A program made the translations under genes and the position numbers. The notes beneath the pieces were generated by a model. The model searched no databases and had not been told where the DNA came from. It worked only from the letters and a program-made list of their open reading frames with translations. From contig NZ_CAKAKL010000004.1 of the NCBI RefSeq assembly GCF_916619195.1, positions 257,501-321,500 of the forward strand: a stretch of 64,000 nucleotides of DNA. The letters are read 5' to 3'. Positions 36,182-48,588 of this stretch are shown here, in pieces. The stretch comes from Inquilinus sp. Marseille-Q2685. GTDB taxonomy: Bacteria > Pseudomonadota > Alphaproteobacteria > DSM-16000 > Inquilinaceae. The stretch's first letter is position 1. Each line of letters begins with the position of its first letter.

Positions 36182-36946
36182 ATGAGCACGATCAAGGAAG
36201 CGCAGTCCTGGAGCGCCGAAGGCTATGCCCGCAACGCCCGCTTCGTCGCCCATCTGGGCCAGCCGGTGCTCGAGCTGCTGGCGCCGCGGCCGGGCGAGCG
36301 CATCCTCGATCTCGGCTGCGGCGACGGCGCCCTGACCGCCAAGCTGGCCGCGGCCGGCGCCGAGGTGGTCGGCGCCGACGCCTCGGCCGAGCTGGTGGCC
36401 GCCGCCCGCGCCCTGGGCCTGGACGCCCGCATCGCCGACGGCCAGGCCCTGGCCTTCGACGCCGAGTTCGACGCCGTGTTCAGCAACGCCGCGCTGCACT
36501 GGATGCGGGACGCCGACGCGGTGATCGCCGGCGTCCGGCGGGCGCTGAAGCCGGGCGGGCGCTTCGTCGGCGAGTTCGGCGGCCACGGCAATGTCGCGGC
36601 GATCGTGACGGCGCTGGTCGCGGCGCTGAACGCCCGCGGCCTGGACGGCGCCGCCCGCGTGCCCTGGTTCTTCCCGACCCCGGCCGAGTACACGGCGAAG
36701 CTGCAGGCGCAGGGTTTCCGCGTCGACACGATCGGCCTGATGCCGCGGCCGACGCCGCTGCCCACCGGCATGCGCGGCTGGCTCGACACCTTCGCCAACC
36801 CGCTGCTGGACGGCATCGACGGCGCGGCGAGGGCGGCGCTGCTGGACGAGGTCGAGGCGCTGCTGGCGCCCAGCCTGCGCGACCGGTCCGGGAACTGGAC
36901 CGCCGACTACGTCCGGCTGCGCTTCGCCGCGACGCTGGCGTCATGA
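36182..36946 (+). CDS. Class I SAM-dependent methyltransferase (trans-aconitate methyltransferase-like)
   Basis: The 254-residue cytosolic protein has clear motif I, ERILDLGCGDGALTAKLA, then VVGADASAELVAAA, FDAVFSNAALHWM and VRRALKPGGRFVGEF. The NAALHWM segment and overall layout are those of the Tam-like/Methyltransf_25 group. The substrate cannot be assigned. A good AAGGACC site precedes the ATG. The stop overlaps the start of the following exporter gene (ATGA). Confidence 0.88.
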   Translation: MSTIKEAQSWSAEGYARNARFVAHLGQPVLELLAPRPGERILDLGCGDGALTAKLAAAGAEVVGADASAELVAAARALGLDARIADGQALAFDAEFDAVFSNAALHWMRDADAVIAGVRRALKPGGRFVGEFGGHGNVAAIVTALVAALNARGLDGAARVPWFFPTPAEYTAKLQAQGFRVDTIGLMPRPTPLPTGMRGWLDTFANPLLDGIDGAARAALLDEVEALLAPSLRDRSGNWTADYVRLRFAATLAS

Positions 36947-37857
36947 TCGCGTCGGTGCGCGTGGAAGGAGGCCGCCGCGGCGAGGCGGTCGGCTACCTGC
37001 TGGCGATCCTCGGGGTCCTGGCCTTCTCCACCCGGCCGGTGCTGATCCGGCTGGGCTATGCCGAAGGCGTCGACGCCGAGACGCTGCTGGCGCTGCGCAT
37101 GGGCCTGTCCCTGCCCTTCTTCATGGCGATGTGGGCCTGGGCCCGGCGCCGCGCCGCGGGGCCGCTGGCGCCGGACGACCTGCTGCGCACCGTCGCGCTG
37201 GGCCTGCTCGGCTACTGGATCGCCAGCTACTGCGATTTCCTGGGGCTGCGCACCGTGCCGGCCGGCCTCGGCCGGATCATCCTGTTCCTGTACCCGACCT
37301 TCGTGCTGGCGCTGTCGGCCCTGCTGCTCGGCCGACGACCGCAGCGGCGGGAGATCCTGTGCCTGGCGGTTGCCTATGCCGGGCTGGTCCTGGTGCTGGA
37401 CGCCGCCGCCGCCGACTTCGACGCGGCCCGGCTGGGCGGCGCCGGGCTGATCCTGCTGAGCGCGCTGGCCTACGCCGGCTATCTGGTGGGCGGCAGCAGC
37501 ACGGTGCCCCGGATCGGCAGCACCCGCTTCACCGCCATCGCCATGATGGCGGCCTGCGTCGCCTGCATCGCCCAGTTCTTCGTGCTGCGCCCGGCCGACC
37601 ACCTGCTGGTGTCGGGCAAGGTGCTGGGCATCGCCGCCTGGATCGCGGTGATCGGGACGGTGCTGCCGGTCTGGGCGACCAGCGAGGCGCTGAAGCGGAT
37701 CGGCGCGGCGCGGGCTGCGCTGCTCGGCGCGCTCGGCCCGGTCTCGACCATCCTCCTGGCCTGGGCCGGGATGGACGAGGCGCTGACCGGGCTGCAGGTG
37801 GTGGGGGCGCTTCTGGTGCTGGGCGGCGTCGGGCTGCTGACGCTGCCGCGACGCTGA
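36943..37857 (+). CDS. DMT superfamily (EamA) transporter
   Basis: The 304-residue protein has ten predicted membrane helices in two EamA halves. The first shows GYLLAILGVLAFSTRPVLIR and GLRTVPAGLGRIILFLYPTF. The second shows LILLSALAYAGYLVGGSS and IGTVLPVWATSEALKRIGAA, ending in LLAWAGMDEALTGLQVVGAL. Such proteins export small metabolites. It is coupled to the methyltransferase gene by a four-base overlap, so the exported compound might be a methylated product; this is only inference. Confidence 0.88.
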   Translation: MIASVRVEGGRRGEAVGYLLAILGVLAFSTRPVLIRLGYAEGVDAETLLALRMGLSLPFFMAMWAWARRRAAGPLAPDDLLRTVALGLLGYWIASYCDFLGLRTVPAGLGRIILFLYPTFVLALSALLLGRRPQRREILCLAVAYAGLVLVLDAAAADFDAARLGGAGLILLSALAYAGYLVGGSSTVPRIGSTRFTAIAMMAACVACIAQFFVLRPADHLLVSGKVLGIAAWIAVIGTVLPVWATSEALKRIGAARAALLGALGPVSTILLAWAGMDEALTGLQVVGALLVLGGVGLLTLPRR

Positions 37858-37865
37858 CCGCCAGC

Positions 37866-38048
37866 TCAAGACAACAGGGCGATGATCGCCGTGACGGCGC
37901 CGAGCACGACGGGCACGGCCACCCAGGCGACCGCGACCTCGGACCAGGAAACCCGGGCAGACCGGGCTTCCGTCCCCGAACCCGCCCATCCTTCGCTCTG
38001 CGCCATCGAATCGTCCGGCTCGAGGCCGGTCAGTCCGATGAGGCTCAT
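37866..38048 (-). CDS. Small single-pass membrane protein
   Basis: The 60-residue ORF starts MSLIGLTGLEPDDSMAQSEG at 38048, preceded by CGGAG at good spacing. The first 35 residues are hydrophilic, and the rest (VAVAWVAVPVVLGAVTAIIA) forms one C-terminal membrane helix with almost no tail. I know no family for it. A longer frame from 38156 exists but its extra part looks random. The good ribosome site and helix make translation plausible. Confidence 0.5.
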   Translation of the reverse strand: MSLIGLTGLEPDDSMAQSEGWAGSGTEARSARVSWSEVAVAWVAVPVVLGAVTAIIALLS

Positions 38049-38201
38049 GTTCCAACTCCGCGCTTCATTCCAGCGCAACGCCCCGGCCGGACATCCGGCC
38101 GAGGCGCATCCATGACTATGGCGAAGTTGGTGGGCCGGCGCTGTGACCGGGGGCACAGCCGACGCAGAGAAAACCGGCCTCGCGCCGGGCGAGGGGTCGG
38201 C

Positions 38202-38567
38202 TCAGCGCCAGTGGCCCTCGATCCAGAGGCCCCGGCTCCAGTAGCCGGGCACCCAGACCCGGGCCGGCGGCGCGGCATAGACCACGCGCGGAGGCGGCGC
38301 GTAGACGACGGGCGGCGGGGGCGCATAGACCACCGGCGGCGGCCCGTAATAGACCGGAGGCGGCCGGTAATAGACCGGGGGCGGCGCATACACCACCGGC
38401 GGCCCCACCGGAACGCCGATGCCGATGCTCACGCCGGAATGCCAGCCCCAGCCGCCGCGCCACCAGGCCTCGGCCGGGGTTGAGACCATCAGCGGCAGCG
38501 CCAGCGCGGCGCCGAGCGCCGCCATCAGCGTGGCGCGGCGCGGGGTGATGCGGAACAGCTTCAGCAT
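38202..38567 (-). CDS. Exported Pro/Tyr-rich protein with YXWQ/WVPGYW motif
   Basis: The 121-residue precursor has a signal peptide with a hydrophobic core (TLMAALGAALALPLMVS) and cleavage after AEA. A tryptophan/glycine patch follows (WWRGGWGWHSG), then a low-complexity run of about ten PPPVYY/PPPVVY units. The end is VWVPGYWSRGLWIEGHWR, a motif common in small exported proteobacterial proteins of unknown role. It probably lies in the periplasm or on the outer membrane. The start at 38567 is placed before the signal; a frame from 38621 adds an unlikely extension. Confidence 0.75.
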   Translation of the reverse strand: MLKLFRITPRRATLMAALGAALALPLMVSTPAEAWWRGGWGWHSGVSIGIGVPVGPPVVYAPPPVYYRPPPVYYGPPPVVYAPPPPVVYAPPPRVVYAAPPARVWVPGYWSRGLWIEGHWR

Positions 38568-38686
38568 GGTCACACCATCTGTCTGAACGCGGCACGCCGA
38601 AGCGGGCGTGTCCCCAATCACACGGACAGATGGTGCTGCGCCGTCGCCGGCGGCAAGGCGATTTACCGCGATTTAATGGGATGGAC

Positions 38687-38714
38687 GGCACGGGCGCCCG
38701 GCGACGCCCGTGCC
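38687..38714 (-). terminator. Terminator hairpin after the FAH hydrolase gene
   Basis: The arms ggcacgggcg and cgcccgtgcc (10 bp, 8-base loop) lie just past the hydrolase stop. On the minus strand it runs into an AT-rich stretch (attaaat) without a clear U run. Confidence 0.6.
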
Positions 38715-38721
38715 GGTGCCG

Positions 38722-39564
38722 TCAGGCCTGGACCGTCTTCTGGGCCTGCTCGCCCAGCTTTTCGATGCCGAGGCGGATGGTCTGGCCTGCTTTCAGGTAC
38801 TTCGGCGGCTTCTGCCCCATGCCGACGCCCGGCGGGGTGCCGGTGGTGATGATGTCGCCCGGCTGCAGGCTCATGAACTGGCTGAGATAGCTGACCAGGA
38901 ACGGCACCTGGTAGACCATCGTCTTGGTCGAGCCGTCCTGGTAGCGGTGGCCGTCGACCTCGAGCCACATGTGCAGGTCCTGCGGGTCCGGCACCTCGTC
39001 GCGGGTCACCAGCCAGGGGCCGATCGGGCCGAAGGTGTCATGCCCCTTGCCCTTCACCCACTGGCCGGAGCGCTCGATCTGGAAGGCGCGCTCGGACACG
39101 TCGTTGACCACGCAGTAGCCGGCGATGTGGTCGTAGGCCTCGGCCTCGGTGATGTACTTCGCCGCCTTGCCGATGACGACGCCCAGCTCGACCTCCCAGT
39201 CGGTCTTCTCGCTGCCGCGCGGGATCTCGACATTGTCGTTCGGGCCGACGATGGCGCTGGTCGGCTTCATGAAGATCACCGGCTCCGGCGGCACGGCCAG
39301 GCCGCTCTCGGCCGCGTGGTCGGAGTAGTTCAGGCCGATGCAGATGAACTTGCCGACGCTGCCGACGCAGGGGCCGAGGCGCGGATTGCCGGCGACCACC
39401 GGCAGCGAGGCCGGGTCGATACCCTTCAGCCTGGCGATCCCGGCCGGGGTCAGCGCCTCGCCGGCGATGTCGGGGACCACGGCCGACAGGTCGCGGATCC
39501 GGCCTTCGGCGTCGAGCAGGCCCGGCTTCTCCTGCCCCGCGGGGCCGTAGCGCAGCAGCTTCAT
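38722..39564 (-). CDS. Fumarylacetoacetate hydrolase family protein (2,4-diketo-3-deoxy-L-fuconate hydrolase-like)
   Basis: The 280-residue enzyme shows FICIGLNYSDHAAESG, EPVIFMKPTSAIVGPND, DWEVELGVVIGK (metal-binding acidic residues), CVVNDVSERAFQ and GDIITTGTPPGVGMG. The fold hydrolyses C-C bonds in diketo acids. The close match to the ureidoglycolate lyase/2,4-diketo-3-deoxy-L-fuconate hydrolase group, and the SDR gene just upstream, suggest the last step of the oxidative L-fucose route to pyruvate and L-lactate. GGGAGAG precedes the ATG at 39564. Confidence 0.85.
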   Translation of the reverse strand: MKLLRYGPAGQEKPGLLDAEGRIRDLSAVVPDIAGEALTPAGIARLKGIDPASLPVVAGNPRLGPCVGSVGKFICIGLNYSDHAAESGLAVPPEPVIFMKPTSAIVGPNDNVEIPRGSEKTDWEVELGVVIGKAAKYITEAEAYDHIAGYCVVNDVSERAFQIERSGQWVKGKGHDTFGPIGPWLVTRDEVPDPQDLHMWLEVDGHRYQDGSTKTMVYQVPFLVSYLSQFMSLQPGDIITTGTPPGVGMGQKPPKYLKAGQTIRLGIEKLGEQAQKTVQA

Positions 39565-39613
39565 CGGTATTCTCTCCCTGGACTTTCGGGTGGTGGACGG
39601 CCCGGGGCCGCGG

Positions 39614-42482
<2,869 letters not shown>

Positions 42483-42590
42483 AGGTTCAGGGATGATGCC
42501 CTCGCGGCATTTGTCTGAAACGATCGCCTTCTGATCCCTGCGACAAAAGCAGATTTGACGCCGCCGCGGGCCGGCGCGATAAGCCGATTC

Positions 42591-43658
42591 ATGCATTCCG
42601 CCCCCGCCGCCGCGGCCGCCCTGCGCCCTGCCGCCGCCTCCCCCGCGCGCCCGGTCGCGCTGTGGCTGCTCCTCTGCGCCGCCATGGTCTTCGCCATGGC
42701 GGTGATCGGCGCGGTCACGCGGCTGACCGAGAGCGGCCTGTCGATCGTCGAATGGGCGCCGATCAAGGGCGCGCTGCCGCCGCTGTCGGACCAGGCCTGG
42801 CAGGACGCCTTAGCCGCCTACAAGGCGACGCCGGAATACCTCTACAAGAACACCGGCATGTCGCTGGAGGCGTTCAAGCAGATCTTCTTCTGGGAATGGC
42901 TGCACCGCCTATGGGGCCGGCTGATCGGCCTGGTCTTCGCCGCCGGCCTGGCCTGGTTCTGGTGGCGCGGCGGGCTGGACCGCGGCCTGCGGCTGCGCCT
43001 GCTGGGCCTGCTGGTCCTGGGCGGGCTGCAGGGGGCGCTGGGCTGGTTCATGGTGATGAGCGGACTGGTCGACCGGCCCTCGGTCAGCCATTACCGCCTG
43101 GCCGCCCATCTCGGCCTCGCCGTGCTGCTCTACGCCCTGATCCTGTGGACCGCCTACCGGCTGCTGCTGCCGCGGCTGGGCGGCTTCGCCCAGGCAGGGT
43201 CGCTGCGCCGGCACACCTCGTTCGCGATCGGCTGCGTCGCCGTCACCATGTGCTGGGGCGCCTTCGTCGCCGGGCTCGATGCGGGCCAGGTCTACAACAC
43301 CTTCCCGCTGATGGACGGCCGGTTCCTGCCGCCGGAATCGTTCAGCATCATCCCGGCCTGGCTGAACGTGTTCGACAACACCGCCCTGGTGCAGTTCACC
43401 CATCGCTGGCTGGCGATCGGCACCGCCCTCGTGGTCCTGGCCCTGGCCGTCCGCTGCAGCCGCACGCCGGTGGTCGGCTGGGGTCATGCGGTCGGCTTGA
43501 TGGTCCTGGTCCAGGTCGGCCTCGGCATCTCCACCCTGCTGGCGCAGGTGCCGGTCTGGCTGGGGGCGATGCACCAGGCCGGGGCCCTCGTGCTGCTCGC
43601 CCTGCTGCTCGCGCTGCGTTTCGTCACCCGGCCGGTTTCGGAATCGCGGCTCAGATGA
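42591..43658 (+). CDS. ctaA: Heme A synthase (COX15/CtaA)
   Basis: The enzyme oxidises the C8 methyl of heme O to the formyl group of heme A, needed by aa3-type oxidases. The 355-residue membrane protein has eight helices. The family histidines are visible in FWEWLHRLWGRLIG, SHYRLAAHLGLA, FTHRWLAIG and GAMHQAGALVL. AVTRLTESGLSIVEWAPIKG is the alphaproteobacterial COX15 signature. The ATG at 42591 is preferred over a TTG at 42555. Together with petABC and hemF it marks an oxygen-respiring cell. Confidence 0.95.
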   Translation: MHSAPAAAAALRPAAASPARPVALWLLLCAAMVFAMAVIGAVTRLTESGLSIVEWAPIKGALPPLSDQAWQDALAAYKATPEYLYKNTGMSLEAFKQIFFWEWLHRLWGRLIGLVFAAGLAWFWWRGGLDRGLRLRLLGLLVLGGLQGALGWFMVMSGLVDRPSVSHYRLAAHLGLAVLLYALILWTAYRLLLPRLGGFAQAGSLRRHTSFAIGCVAVTMCWGAFVAGLDAGQVYNTFPLMDGRFLPPESFSIIPAWLNVFDNTALVQFTHRWLAIGTALVVLALAVRCSRTPVVGWGHAVGLMVLVQVGLGISTLLAQVPVWLGAMHQAGALVLLALLLALRFVTRPVSESRLR

Positions 43659-43906
43659 GGACAAGAAGAAAGTAAAGAACAAGCGCAACGCCGATTCGAA
43701 ACTTTCCTTTTTGCGACTTTTGCAAGGCTTGAAACCCGCGCCGGATTCATAGCAGACCCGCGAATTCGATTGCTCAAATGCGGTCGAAACGATACCGTCC
43801 ACGCCATCACTCCTCGCTGGTGGGAGACGGACGAGAGCGCGCCCGTTGGGGCGCGCCTTGCAAACAAACCAGTGACCGGGAAACCGGAAACAGTAGGGGC
43901 GAACAC

Positions 43907-45511
43907 ATGCACAGCTTCACCAAGATCCTGGCGCGCGGGCTGCTGGCCGCCGTCCTCCTGGGCGGCGTTTCGAGCGCGGCCCTGGCCGAGATGGTGCTCA
44001 ACCGCGGCAACGGCTCCGAGCCGGAGACGCTGGACGTCCATAAATCCTCGGGCGTGCCTGAATCCTTCATCCAGATGGACCTCTATGAGGGCCTTCTGAT
44101 GGCCGACGCCAAGGGCGAGCCGGTTCCCGGCCAAGCCGAGAGCTGGACCGTCTCCGACGACGGCCTGACCTACACCTTCAAGCTGCGCCAGAACGCGAAA
44201 TGGTCGGACGGCACCCCGGTGACCGCCGACGACTGGGTGTTCTCGATGCGCCGGCTGATCGACCCGAAGACCGCCAGCGACTACGGCTACTTCCTCGACC
44301 AGGTCGTCAATGCCCGCGACATCCGCCTGGGCCAGAACGGCAAGACGCTCGAGGATCTCGGCGTCAAGGCGATCGACGACCATACCCTCGAGGTCAAGCT
44401 GGTGGCGCCGACCCCGTACTTCCTGTCGTCTCTGCTGCACCACTCGACCCACCCGATCAGCAAGGCCAATTACGAGAAGTTCGGCGACGACTTCGTCAAG
44501 CCGGGCAACATGGTCTCGAACGGCGCCTACATGCTGGCCGAGGCGGTGCCGCAGGGCTACGTCAAGGTGGTCAAGAACCCGCATTACTGGGACGCGGCGA
44601 ACGTCAAGATCGACACGGTCATGTTCTATCCGACCGAGGACATCGACGCCGAGCTGCAGCGCTTCAAGGCCGGCGAGCTCGACATGACCTATGAGCTGCC
44701 GAGCCAGCAGATCCCGACCCTGAAGAAGGAAATCCCGGACCAGATCCACATCACGCCGTATTTCGGCACTTACTTCTACGCCTTCAACATGACCAAGGAG
44801 CCGTGGAAGAGCAACGCCGACCTGCGGCGCGCCCTGTATCTGGCGATCGACCGCGACACGCTGATCAAGCACGTGACTCAGGCCGATCAGCTGCCCGCCT
44901 ACAGCTTCGTGCCGCCAGGCACCGACAACTACCCGGGCTTCGAGCCCGACGTGGCGAAGATGACCCAGGCCGAGCGCGACGCGCAGGCCAAGGAGCTGTT
45001 CGCCAAGGCCGGCTACGGCCCGGACAAGCCGCTGAAGCTGGAGATCACCTACAACACCAGCGAGAACCACAAGAAGGTGGCGGTCGCCATCGCCGCGATG
45101 TGGAAGAAGACGCTGGGCGTCGACGTCACGCTGCAGAACCAGGAATGGGGCACCTTCCAGGAGACCCGCGACAAGAAGCAGTTCCCGGACATCGCCCGCC
45201 ACGGCTGGATCGGCGACTACAACGACGCCAACAACTTCCTGGAGCTGGAGACCGCCTATATCGGCGAGCAGAACACCTCGGGTTACGACAATCCGAAGTA
45301 TGACGAGCTGATGAAGAAGGCCGGCCTCGAGACCGATCTCGCCAAGCGCGGCGAGCTGATGGTCGAGGCCGAGAAGATGATGATCCAGGATCTGCCGATC
45401 ATCCCGATCTACTTCTACACCACCAAGCATGCCGTTTCGCCCGCGGTGAAGGGCTGGCAGGACAACGTGCAGGACTACCACCTGTCGCGCTGGCTGTCCG
45501 TCGAGCGGTAA
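43907..45511 (+). CDS. oppA: Oligopeptide ABC transporter substrate-binding protein
   Basis: The 534-residue precursor has a signal peptide (MHSFTKILARGLLAAVLLGG...ALA). The SBP family 5 fold follows: LNRGNGSEPETLDVHKSSG, LYEGLLMADAKGEPVPGQAE, TFKLRQNAKWSDGTPVTADD and FYAFNMTKEPWKSNADLRRA. The latter segments match OppA/MppA rather than DppA. It binds peptides in the periplasm and delivers them to OppBCDF. The ATG at 43907 has AGGGGCG upstream. A stable hairpin separates it from oppB, which usually allows the binding protein to be made in excess. Confidence 0.92.
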   Translation: MHSFTKILARGLLAAVLLGGVSSAALAEMVLNRGNGSEPETLDVHKSSGVPESFIQMDLYEGLLMADAKGEPVPGQAESWTVSDDGLTYTFKLRQNAKWSDGTPVTADDWVFSMRRLIDPKTASDYGYFLDQVVNARDIRLGQNGKTLEDLGVKAIDDHTLEVKLVAPTPYFLSSLLHHSTHPISKANYEKFGDDFVKPGNMVSNGAYMLAEAVPQGYVKVVKNPHYWDAANVKIDTVMFYPTEDIDAELQRFKAGELDMTYELPSQQIPTLKKEIPDQIHITPYFGTYFYAFNMTKEPWKSNADLRRALYLAIDRDTLIKHVTQADQLPAYSFVPPGTDNYPGFEPDVAKMTQAERDAQAKELFAKAGYGPDKPLKLEITYNTSENHKKVAVAIAAMWKKTLGVDVTLQNQEWGTFQETRDKKQFPDIARHGWIGDYNDANNFLELETAYIGEQNTSGYDNPKYDELMKKAGLETDLAKRGELMVEAEKMMIQDLPIIPIYFYTTKHAVSPAVKGWQDNVQDYHLSRWLSVER

Positions 45512-45525
45512 GAGCGGTTCCGTGA

Positions 45526-45565
45526 CGATGCCCGCCTTCCGGTTCGCGCCGGTGGGCGGGCATCG
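45526..45565 (+). terminator. Hairpin between oppA and oppB
   Basis: A perfect 11-bp stem (cgatgcccgcc / ggcgggcatcg) encloses an 18-base loop that contains a further accgg-type pairing. It is followed by cccttttc. It may act as a partial terminator or 3' stabiliser of the oppA message. Confidence 0.65.
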
Positions 45566-45621
45566 CCCTTTTCACCCCCACGACATGTCCGGCATTCGGG
45601 CGGGGGCAGGGATATGAAACG

Positions 45622-46542
45622 ATGCTGACCTATGCCGTGCGCCGCATCCTCGGCGCCATCCCGACAATCCTCGTGATCATCGCGATCGCGTTCTTCATGA
45701 TCCGGCTGGCGCCGGGCGGGCCCTTCGCCAACGACCGGCCGCTGCCGGTCGAGATCAAGCGGAACCTGGAGAAGGCCTATCATCTCGACGAGCCGCTCTA
45801 CATGCAGTTCGGCCGCTACATGGCGAACGTCCTGCAGGGCGATTTCGGACCGTCGTTCAAATACAAGGACTATTCGGTCAACGACCTGATCTATCAGGGC
45901 TTTCCCTATTCGCTGCAGATCGGCCTGATCGCGATCGCGATCGCCACCTTCTTCGGCATCCTGTTCGGCACCATCGCCGCCCTGAAGCAGAATTCCCCCG
46001 GCGACTACGGCACCATGGCGATCGCCATGGTCGGCATCACCATCCCGAATTTCGTCGTCGCGCCGCTGCTGATCCTGATCTTCGCCGTGACCTGGAGGGT
46101 CCTGCCCGCGGGCGGCATCGCCGGCGGCTGGACCTCCTTCATCCTGCCGATCGTGGCGCTGTCGCTGCCGCCCACCGCCTATATCGCGCGGCTGACCCGG
46201 GCCAGCATGATCGAGGTGCTGCGCTCGAACTTCATCCGCACCGCCCGGGCCAAGGGCCTGCCGGAGCGGATCACCATCGTCCGTCACACGCTGAAGGCCG
46301 GCCTCCTGCCCGTCGTCTCCTATCTCGGCCCCGCCACCGCCGGCATCATCACCGGCTCGGTCGTGATCGAGCAGATCTTCGGCATCCCCGGCATCGGCCG
46401 CTATTTCGTGCAGGCCTCGCTGAACCGCGACTACACCCTGGTGATGGGCACGGTGATCTTCTTCGCCGTGCTGATCATCCTGTTCAACCTCATGGTCGAC
46501 CTGCTGTACGGCGCGCTCGACCCGCGCGTGCGCTACGATTGA
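45622..46542 (+). CDS. oppB: Oligopeptide ABC transporter permease OppB
   Basis: The 306-residue inner-membrane permease has six helices. It opens MLTYAVRRILGAIPTILVII. The family loop APGGPF is near residue 32. The EAA loop is RTARAKGLPERITIVRHTLK, which docks on the ATPases. PGIGRYFVQASLNRDYTLVMG is at the end. It forms the channel with OppC. The gene is 56 bases after the hairpin that follows oppA. Confidence 0.95.
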   Translation: MLTYAVRRILGAIPTILVIIAIAFFMIRLAPGGPFANDRPLPVEIKRNLEKAYHLDEPLYMQFGRYMANVLQGDFGPSFKYKDYSVNDLIYQGFPYSLQIGLIAIAIATFFGILFGTIAALKQNSPGDYGTMAIAMVGITIPNFVVAPLLILIFAVTWRVLPAGGIAGGWTSFILPIVALSLPPTAYIARLTRASMIEVLRSNFIRTARAKGLPERITIVRHTLKAGLLPVVSYLGPATAGIITGSVVIEQIFGIPGIGRYFVQASLNRDYTLVMGTVIFFAVLIILFNLMVDLLYGALDPRVRYD

Positions 46543-46552
46543 GGACGCGCCG

Positions 46553-47464
46553 ATGACCGACGCCACCATCGGGACCCTTCCCGCCGCCAAGCCGATCAAG
46601 GGCCGCAGCCTGTGGCAGGACGCCTGGCGGCGCCTGCGCGGCAACAAGGCGGCCATCGCCAGCGCCGCGGTGCTGGCGATCATCGCCATCGCCTGCATCG
46701 TCGGGCCCTATCTGCTGCCCTGGGGCCTGGACGAGGTCGACTACACCGCCTTCACCGCGCCCCCGACCTTCGCGGCCTCGGCCGACGGCACGGCCGCGCA
46801 TTATTTCGGCACCGAGGCCAACGGCCGCGACCTCCTGGTCCGCACCCTCTATGGCGGCCAGATTTCGCTGATGGTCGGCATCGTCGGCACCCTGGTCAGC
46901 CTGGTGATCGGCGTGGCCTACGGCGCCACCTCCGGCTTCCTGGGCGGGCGGGTCGACAGCATGATGATGCGCGTCGTCGACGTGCTGTATTCGCTGCCGT
47001 TCATGTTCTTCGTCATCCTGCTGATGGTGTTCTTCGGCCGGCACATCTTCCTGATCTTCGTCGCCATCGGCGCGGTGAACTGGCTGGACATGGCGCGCAT
47101 CGTCCGGGGCCAGACCCTGTCGATCAAGCGCAAGGAATATATCGAGGCGGCGCATGCCTGCGGCGTGTCGAGCTGGGGCATCATCCGCAAGCACGTGATC
47201 CCGAACACGCTCGGCCCCGTCATCGTCTACATGTCGCTGACCGTGCCGCAGGTGATCCTGCTGGAAAGCTTCCTGTCCTTCCTCGGCCTCGGGGTGCAGG
47301 AGCCGATGACCAGCTGGGGCGTGCTGATCTCGGAAGGCGCCCGCAGCATGACCATCGCCTGGTGGATGCTGGTGTTCCCGGCCGTCTTCCTGGCCGTCAC
47401 CCTGTTCTGCCTCAACTTCATCGGGGACGGGCTGCGCGACGCCCTCGACCCGCGCGATCGCTGA
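46553..47464 (+). CDS. oppC: Oligopeptide ABC transporter permease OppC
   Basis: The 303-residue permease has the N-terminal OppC_N segment (GRSLWQDAWRRLRGNKAAI) and six helices. A periplasmic loop has HYFGTEANGRDLLVRTLYGG. The EAA loop is KEYIEAAHACGVSSWGIIRK. It pairs with OppB. Its GAGGAC ribosome site lies in the ten-base gap after oppB. Confidence 0.95.
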   Translation: MTDATIGTLPAAKPIKGRSLWQDAWRRLRGNKAAIASAAVLAIIAIACIVGPYLLPWGLDEVDYTAFTAPPTFAASADGTAAHYFGTEANGRDLLVRTLYGGQISLMVGIVGTLVSLVIGVAYGATSGFLGGRVDSMMMRVVDVLYSLPFMFFVILLMVFFGRHIFLIFVAIGAVNWLDMARIVRGQTLSIKRKEYIEAAHACGVSSWGIIRKHVIPNTLGPVIVYMSLTVPQVILLESFLSFLGLGVQEPMTSWGVLISEGARSMTIAWWMLVFPAVFLAVTLFCLNFIGDGLRDALDPRDR

Positions 47465-47468
47465 AGCC

Positions 47469-48578
<1,110 letters not shown>

Positions 48579-48588
48579 GGCCCGCGCC

